Shown here: positions 5,748 through 9,920 of the stretch, piece after piece
Position numbering within the stretch: the first letter of the stretch is position 1
Layout: every line of letters begins with the position of its first letter
Assembly (NCBI GenBank): GCA_945877525.1
Contig: CAMDVP010000104.1
Location: 1-9,920, forward strand
Reading direction: 5' to 3'
From: an uncultured Clostridia bacterium
Lineage (GTDB): Bacteria > Bacillota > Clostridia > Christensenellales > Aristaeellaceae
Length of the DNA: 9,920 nt
Translations under genes and position numbers: made by a program
The notes under the pieces: model-generated
Database searches by the model: none
What the model saw: the letters and a program-made list of their open reading frames with translations, nothing else
What the model was told of the DNA's origin: nothing

Positions 5748-6557
5748 TCAGCTGCCGCTGCCTGCGACGATTTCGGTGATTTCCTGGGTGATAGCACCCT
5801 GACGCGCACGGTTGTACTTGATCTGCAGGTTGTCGATCATGGTCTGAGCGTTCTTGCCGGCGGAGTCCATGGCCATGCGGCGCGCGGCGACCTCGCAGGC
5901 AAAGCTCTCGCGAATGCAGCGCATGAGAACGCCAGCCACATAGTCCGGCACAGCCGTGTTCAGAATACTGGTTTCGTCCGGCTCAAACACTGCGTCCACC
6001 GTGGCGTTTTCCCTGCCCTCCGTGCGTTCCAGGGGCAAAAGCCAGGTCAATTGCGCCTCCTGGGTCATCATGCTCACATACCTGGTGGACACAATCCCCA
6101 CCCGGTCGTATTCTCCTGCCAGAAACGCCCGGCAAAGCTCACGGGCCAGCTCACTCGCCTGAGCGCCAGTATAGCGCTCAGAGGAGGCAAATTCACCATG
6201 ATACCGGTCGCAGGCACGCTTGCCGATGGGGATAACCTTCTCCCGCGGCATGCTTTCCGTTAGACGGAAAACATTGGCGTTATACCCTCCGGCCAGGCCG
6301 CGGTCGCCAGCGATGACCACAAGGCACACGCGCTTTCCCTCTGTAGGACGCATATAGGGGCTGTGAATGCAGTCCGGGCAGGCGGTGAGCAAATCCATCA
6401 CGCTGCCAAAGGCCGCGGCATACTGGCGGCCGCTGTTCATGCTCTCGTTGGCCCTGCGCATTTTGGAGGAAGCCACCAGGCCCATGGCGCGGGTCAGGTG
6501 CAGGGTGGAGTTCACGCTGCGAATGCGGTTTTTCAGGGCCTTGGTATTGTATCCCAT
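5748..6557 (-). CDS. atpG: ATP synthase subunit gamma
   Basis: The 269-residue rotor shaft that turns inside alpha3beta3. Both terminal helices that form the coiled coil are recognisable: KNRIRSVNSTLHLTRAMGLV (9-28) at the N terminus, and the C-terminal segment with RRMAMDSAGKNA (227-238) and YNRARQGAITQEITEIVAG (248-266). The middle contains the Rossmann-like part with VCLVVIAGDRGLAGGYN (77-93), typical of the family. It is somewhat shorter than the usual 285-295 residues, the difference lying in the middle domain. The ATG lies 4 nt after the atpA stop. A GAGGCGG within the end of atpA, about seven bases upstream, is the likely ribosome binding site. Confidence 0.97.
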   Translation of the reverse strand: MGYNTKALKNRIRSVNSTLHLTRAMGLVASSKMRRANESMNSGRQYAAAFGSVMDLLTACPDCIHSPYMRPTEGKRVCLVVIAGDRGLAGGYNANVFRLTESMPREKVIPIGKRACDRYHGEFASSERYTGAQASELARELCRAFLAGEYDRVGIVSTRYVSMMTQEAQLTWLLPLERTEGRENATVDAVFEPDETSILNTAVPDYVAGVLMRCIRESFACEVAARRMAMDSAGKNAQTMIDNLQIKYNRARQGAITQEITEIVAGSGS

Positions 6558-6561
6558 ACCG

Positions 6562-8055
6562 TCACCGCCTCATGGAAGCAAGCGCTTCCTCCAGCTTCTT
6601 CACATCCTCGTCATCGTAGTAGCCCTGCTCAAAGCGCTGCAGCAGCTCGGCATATTCGGCCTCCAGCTTGTCATAGAGGCGCTGCTCCCATGCCTGCACG
6701 TCCTTGACGGCCACATCGTTCAGGAAGCCGTGGGTCACCGCATAGATGATGGCCACCTGGCAGCCCACGCGAACGGGACTGGACTTCTTCTGCTTGAGCA
6801 CCTCGACGATGCGCTCGCCCAGGGCCAGACGGGCCTTGGTATCCGCATCCAGGTCAGAGCCGAACTGCGCGAAGGACTTCAGCTCCAGGTACTGGGCATA
6901 GAGCAGCTTCAGCTCGCCGGAAACCTTCTTCATAGCCTTCAGCTGAGCGCTGCCGCCCACGCGGCTGACGGAGATGCCGGGGTTGATGGGTGGCATCACG
7001 CCAGCATGGAACAGCTCGGTTTCCAGAAAGATCTGGCCGTCGGTGATGGAAATCACGTTGGTGGGGATGTAGGCCGATACGTCGCCCGCCTGAGTTTCGA
7101 TCAGCGGCAGGGCAGTGATGGAGCCTCCGCCGTATTCGGGCGCTACGCAGGCCGCGCGCTCCAACAGGCGGGAATGCAGATAGAACACGTCGCCGGGATA
7201 CGCCTCGCGTCCTGGAGGACGGCGGATCAGCAGCGACAGGGCACGGTAGGCCACGGCGTGCTTGCTCAGATCGTCGTAAACGATCAGCACGTCCTTTCCC
7301 TGCTCGCGAAAATATTCGGCCATGGCGCAGCCAGCATAGGGCGCGATATACTGCAGGGGCGCGCTTTCCGCAGCGGAGGCGGACACGATGATGGTATAAG
7401 GCATGGCCCCCGCACGCTCCAGCTCGCCCGCAATCTGCACCACGTTGGTGTTCTTCTGACCGATGGCAACGTAGATGCACAATACGCCGTTGCCGCGCTG
7501 GTTGATGATGGTGTCAATGGCGATGGTGCTCTTGGCCGTCTGGCGGTCACCGATGATCAGTTCGCGCTGGCCGCGGCCGATGGGGATCATGGAGTCGATG
7601 GCCTTGATACCCGTCTGCAGGGGCACCGACACGCCCTTGCGCTCGATGATACCGGGTGCCTCGCTCTCAATGGGGCGGGTTTCGGTGGTGGCGATGTCAC
7701 CCTTGCCGTCGATGGGCTGGCCCAGGGCGTTCACCACGCGGCCCAGCAGGGCCTCGCCCACAGGCACGGACAGGGCGCGGCCGGTGCGATACACCGTGCT
7801 GCCCTCATGAATATCGTCCTTGTCGGACAGGATGGCGACGGAAACCGTCTCTTCTTCCAGGTTCTGGGCCATGCCGAAGCTGCCGTCCTCAAAGCGGAGC
7901 AGCTCGTTGGCCATGCAGGAGCGCAGGCCGTACACCCGGGCGATACCATCGCCCACGGTGATCACAGTGCCTGTTTCCGCCATTTCCACATGGGATTTGT
8001 AATTGCGGATTTGCTCCTTCAGGATGCTGCTGATTTCCTCCGGCTTGTTGCTCAT
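6562..8055 (-). CDS. atpA: ATP synthase subunit alpha
   Basis: The 497-residue non-catalytic nucleotide-binding subunit of F1. Features in order: N-terminal beta-barrel with TVITVGDGIARVYGL (30-44); the P-loop region at 169-176, which reads GDRQTAKS where almost all alpha subunits have GDRQTGKT or GDRQTGKS; the block VYDDLSKHAVAYR (259-271); RRPPGREAYPGDVFYLHSRL (278-297); and VSRVGGSAQ (363-371), whose R365 is the arginine reaching into the beta active site. Length is normal. The Gly-to-Ala change at residue 174 is in the sequence itself (codon GCC at 7536-7534). The ATG overlaps the TGA of atpH (ATGA, 8055-8052), implying coupled translation. Confidence 0.98.
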   Translation of the reverse strand: MSNKPEEISSILKEQIRNYKSHVEMAETGTVITVGDGIARVYGLRSCMANELLRFEDGSFGMAQNLEEETVSVAILSDKDDIHEGSTVYRTGRALSVPVGEALLGRVVNALGQPIDGKGDIATTETRPIESEAPGIIERKGVSVPLQTGIKAIDSMIPIGRGQRELIIGDRQTAKSTIAIDTIINQRGNGVLCIYVAIGQKNTNVVQIAGELERAGAMPYTIIVSASAAESAPLQYIAPYAGCAMAEYFREQGKDVLIVYDDLSKHAVAYRALSLLIRRPPGREAYPGDVFYLHSRLLERAACVAPEYGGGSITALPLIETQAGDVSAYIPTNVISITDGQIFLETELFHAGVMPPINPGISVSRVGGSAQLKAMKKVSGELKLLYAQYLELKSFAQFGSDLDADTKARLALGERIVEVLKQKKSSPVRVGCQVAIIYAVTHGFLNDVAVKDVQAWEQRLYDKLEAEYAELLQRFEQGYYDDEDVKKLEEALASMRR

Positions 8056-8591
8056 CTGTTCATCACTTCCTTGATTTCATGCAGCCGGTGCTTCAGGCTG
8101 CCGTCGATCACCCTGCCGTCCACCCGGATCACCAGGCCGCCCAGCAGGGCTTCGTCCACAGAGCATTCCATGCGGATGCCCCGTCCGAGTTTCTTTTCCA
8201 GGCTTGCCTGAAGGTCGGCCTTTTCCTGATCTGTCAGGGGCACGGCGCTGGTCACCATGGCAGTGGACAGCTTCACAGCCGCATTATGCAGTTCCTCATA
8301 GGCACGAATAGCGTCAGGCACCTCGCGGATATGCCCATGGGCGCACATGACCTGCAGAAAGCTGACCACCCGCTCGGGCATGCGGCCGCCAAAGGCCTCT
8401 TCGATCACCTGCAGCCGCTCGTCCTTGGGAATGGCGGGCGAAGCTAACATGGCCAGGGCGTCGGGGACCTCGTTCAGCGTCTTTTGCACCAGATGCAGCG
8501 CGTCCAGCGTCGCCTCGTCCTCACCCTGCTCCATCGCCAGGGAAAACAGCGCGTCGGCATAGGCTTTACTCGTTTCCGTCATGCTCGTCAC
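8052..8591 (-). CDS. atpH: ATP synthase subunit delta
   Basis: The 179-residue OSCP/delta subunit that links the b-subunit stator to the top of F1. The N-terminal helical domain shows SKAYADALFSLA (8-19). The C-terminal domain carries the family signature around LLGGLVIRVDGRVIDGSLK (149-167). Two starts are possible. A GTG at 8591 has AAGGA five bases upstream. An ATG at 8582 gives MTETSKAY, a more conventional N terminus, but with a weaker site. Either way the gene begins inside atpF (overlap of 26 or 17 nt), so translation is probably coupled to that of atpF. Confidence 0.95.
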   Translation of the reverse strand: MTSMTETSKAYADALFSLAMEQGEDEATLDALHLVQKTLNEVPDALAMLASPAIPKDERLQVIEEAFGGRMPERVVSFLQVMCAHGHIREVPDAIRAYEELHNAAVKLSTAMVTSAVPLTDQEKADLQASLEKKLGRGIRMECSVDEALLGGLVIRVDGRVIDGSLKHRLHEIKEVMNR

Positions 8592-9081
8592 CCATATCCT
8601 TCAGGAAGGAGTCGATCAGTCCGCGATGGTCGCTTTCGGTCATTTCGCGCTGAAGGAGTTTTTCGGTCAATGCGGTGGACACGTCGGTGATTTCGCGGCG
8701 GATGGTGGCCTGTGCCTTCTTCTTCTCCATTTCGGCCTCGGTCTGCGCCTGACGGACAATGGCGTCGGCCCGGTCGCGGGCGTCGGCCACAATGCCGTCG
8801 CCGCGGCGGGTGGCGGCAGCCTGGGCGCTGCGGATCATTTCGTCCGCCTCAGCCCGGGCGCCGGCCAACTGGCTGGCATACTGGGCCTTGTCAGCATTGG
8901 CGGCCTTCTCCGCCTCGTCCGCCGCGCGGTACTGGGCGTCAATGGCCTCCTGCCGGGCGTTCAGCGTTGCCTTCACAGGCTTGTAGAGGAACTTCTTGAA
9001 CAGCATGTACAGGATGCACAGGTTGGCCAGGGAAATCAGAATGCTCCATATGTTGATGGAAATGACTTCAAGGGATTGCAT
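8566..9081 (-). CDS. atpF: ATP synthase subunit b
   Basis: The peripheral-stalk subunit, 171 residues from the chosen start. A single N-terminal membrane helix (about residues 9-32, NIWSILISLANLCILYMLF) is followed by a long charged, alanine-rich coiled coil (about 37-130) that dimerises and reaches up to delta. The ATG at 9081 is chosen because AAGGCGG lies eight bases upstream. A GTG at 9090 would add three residues, but its spacing from that site is only about 2 nt. The gene starts right after atpE, with the ribosome binding site overlapping the atpE stop codon. Length matches the family (about 160-175). Confidence 0.95.
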   Translation of the reverse strand: MQSLEVISINIWSILISLANLCILYMLFKKFLYKPVKATLNARQEAIDAQYRAADEAEKAANADKAQYASQLAGARAEADEMIRSAQAAATRRGDGIVADARDRADAIVRQAQTEAEMEKKKAQATIRREITDVSTALTEKLLQREMTESDHRGLIDSFLKDMGDEHDGNE

Positions 9082-9094
9082 TTCCGTCACCGCC

Positions 9095-9379
9095 TTAGCG
9101 GCCCAGCGCCTTCAGCAAGACGCCGACGAAGGTGTTGGGAGCCACGAAGATCAGCAGGATAGCCACAACCAGCGCGTAGATACCGGTGGTTTCGGCGATG
9201 GCGCAGCCCATGATCATGGTGGAAGTGACGGCGCTCTTACTCTCAGGCTGACGGCCGATGGCCTCGCAGGCCTTGCTCACGGCGTTACCTTCGCCGATAC
9301 CAGGGCCGATACCGGCGATCATCGCAATGCCGGCGCCCAGCGCGCACATACCAAGAATAATACCGATTGCCAGTTCCAT
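9095..9379 (-). CDS. atpE: ATP synthase subunit c, probable Na+-binding two-carboxylate type
   Basis: The 94-residue proteolipid that forms the rotor ring in the membrane. Two hydrophobic helices (about 3-29 and 52-79) flank the polar loop with GRQPE (42-46). Helix 1 carries IAGIGPGIGEGNA (21-33), placing Glu30 where sodium-binding c subunits such as that of Ilyobacter tartaricus have Gln32. Helix 2 carries AIAETTGIYAL (60-70): Glu63 is the ion-binding carboxylate, followed by Thr64, Thr65 and Tyr68 as in sodium-binding rings. Two carboxylates at these positions resemble the Fusobacterium nucleatum Na+ ring. The gene has the strongest ribosome binding site in the operon, GGAGG seven bases before the ATG, fitting the need for about ten copies per complex. 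Confidence 0.96.
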   Translation of the reverse strand: MELAIGIILGMCALGAGIAMIAGIGPGIGEGNAVSKACEAIGRQPESKSAVTSTMIMGCAIAETTGIYALVVAILLIFVAPNTFVGVLLKALGR

Positions 9380-9386
9380 AGTTCTA

Positions 9387-9391
9387 CCTCC
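9387..9391 (-). promoter_or_regulatory. Strong ribosome binding site for atpE
   Basis: TTGGAGG on the minus strand with GGAGG at 9391-9387, seven bases before the ATG at 9379. The other atp genes visible here have weaker or overlapping sites. This should favour high output of the c subunit. The 56-nt gap to atpB (9380-9435) holds nothing else that I can recognise. Confidence 0.8.
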
Positions 9392-9435
9392 AATATGATT
9401 TTTTCGTTTGATTCACAGCGATACACACCTGCAGG

Positions 9436-9920
9436 TTACCGGGCCATGGCGGCCTTAGCCTTGCGGGCGGCGATTTCCTCAGAGGGATAGCCGCCAGACA
9501 CGTTGAACATGGTCATCATGGCGAAGATGAACGCCTGGATGCAGCCGCTGAACACGTCGAAATACGCGCTCAGCACCGCGGGAATGCCGATTTGCAGGAA
9601 GGGCACCTCGCCCAGGATGCCGGGAAGCCAACCCAGCAGCGCTGAACTGAGTCCGGCAAGCGCCCAGGCTACCAGCGCGGAAATAACCGAGCCAGAAAGC
9701 ACGTTGCCAAAGTGACGGAAGGTCATGGAGACGGGGGTGGCTATCTCGCCGATGAGATTCATGGGCAGCATTACGGGAATGGGCTCCAGGAATCCCTTGG
9801 CGTAGTAGAGTGGGCCCAGGGTCAGCTTGGCCTTTGTGATGAGAATGAACACCAGCACGCCCCAGCCGGCCACCACGTTGACGTCGGAGGTAGGCGGGAA
9901 CAGCCCGAGGAGCGACATCA
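9436..9920 (-). CDS. atpB: ATP synthase subunit a (5' end outside window)
   Basis: The C-terminal 160 or so residues of the membrane stator subunit that forms the ion half-channels next to the c-ring. The frame stays open to the window edge, and residue numbers here count from the Met codon at 9918-9916, which is internal. Visible: PPTSDVNVVAGWG (8-20), typical of the middle of subunit a; PVSMTFRHFGNVLSG (62-76), holding the essential Arg (R68) facing the c-ring; and QAFIFAMMTMFNVSGGY (128-144), the last membrane helix with the conserved Gln. Family length is 220-270, so roughly 70-100 residues lie outside. The operon promoter, and any atpI upstream, are also outside. Confidence 0.95.
   Translation of the reverse strand, partial: MSLLGLFPPTSDVNVVAGWGVLVFILITKAKLTLGPLYYAKGFLEPIPVMLPMNLIGEIATPVSMTFRHFGNVLSGSVISALVAWALAGLSSALLGWLPGILGEVPFLQIGIPAVLSAYFDVFSGCIQAFIFAMMTMFNVSGGYPSEEIAARKAKAAMAR

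Noticed and set aside
4281..6263. A 660-codon open frame on the plus strand, opposite atpD and atpG
   Set aside because: Both opposite-strand genes are unmistakable and highly conserved. The plus-strand translation is His/Gly/Ala/Gln-rich with no family signature, as expected from the complement of GC-rich codons.
6367..8211. A 614-codon open frame on the plus strand, opposite atpA and the end of atpH
   Set aside because: It is the same kind of shadow: atpA explains the sequence fully, and the plus-strand product shows no domain.

Overview
The window looks like chromosomal DNA from a GC-rich, anaerobic, Gram-positive-type bacterium, most likely a Clostridia-class Firmicute. The reasons are strong AGGAGG-type ribosome binding sites, sigma-A-like promoters, a DegV-family lipid-binding protein, and an F-type ATP synthase operon in the order B-E-F-H-A-G-D-C with a c subunit of the sodium-binding type. 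The lineage is inferred from protein character only. No mobile element, CRISPR array, tRNA or rRNA was seen.

Layout. (1) Positions 1-2947, minus strand: a three-gene cluster read right to left. It holds a QueG-like double [4Fe-4S] protein (2024-2947), a divergent GH127/DUF1680-type protein (286-1983) and the start of a tRNA-dihydrouridine synthase (1-289, cut by the window edge). A near-consensus promoter precedes the first gene. A second one lies at the end of the first gene, its -10 box containing that gene's stop codon. The last two genes share an ATGA stop/start overlap. (2) Positions 2948-3105: divergent intergenic region. (3) Positions 3106-3957, plus strand: a DegV/FakB-type gene. (4) Positions 4010-4043: a 13-bp hairpin serving as terminator for the two converging units. 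(5) Positions 4051-9920, minus strand: the ATP synthase operon, from a 5'-cut atpB to atpC. Genes are tightly packed, with several overlapping stop/start pairs.

How the genes work together. The eight atp genes encode the whole F1Fo rotary ATP synthase: a, c and b in the membrane, delta as stator link, alpha3beta3gamma and epsilon in the motor head. The sequence suggests an enzyme with several unusual features. The c subunit has a two-carboxylate, probably Na+-binding, site. Epsilon consists of the beta-sandwich domain only and lacks the C-terminal helical brake. The alpha subunit has a degenerate Walker A motif. Beta starts at TTG. These would fit an anaerobe that uses the enzyme partly as an ATP-driven ion pump, but that is inference.

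The left-hand cluster is less well understood. Its GH127-like protein keeps the fold signatures but seems to have lost the cysteine/zinc catalytic centre. The QueG-like protein keeps both iron-sulfur clusters and the C-terminal HEAT-like segment but lacks a recognisable catalytic Asp motif. I found no clear new multi-gene system. The best leads are these two divergent enzymes placed with a tRNA-modification gene, and the ATP synthase variations.
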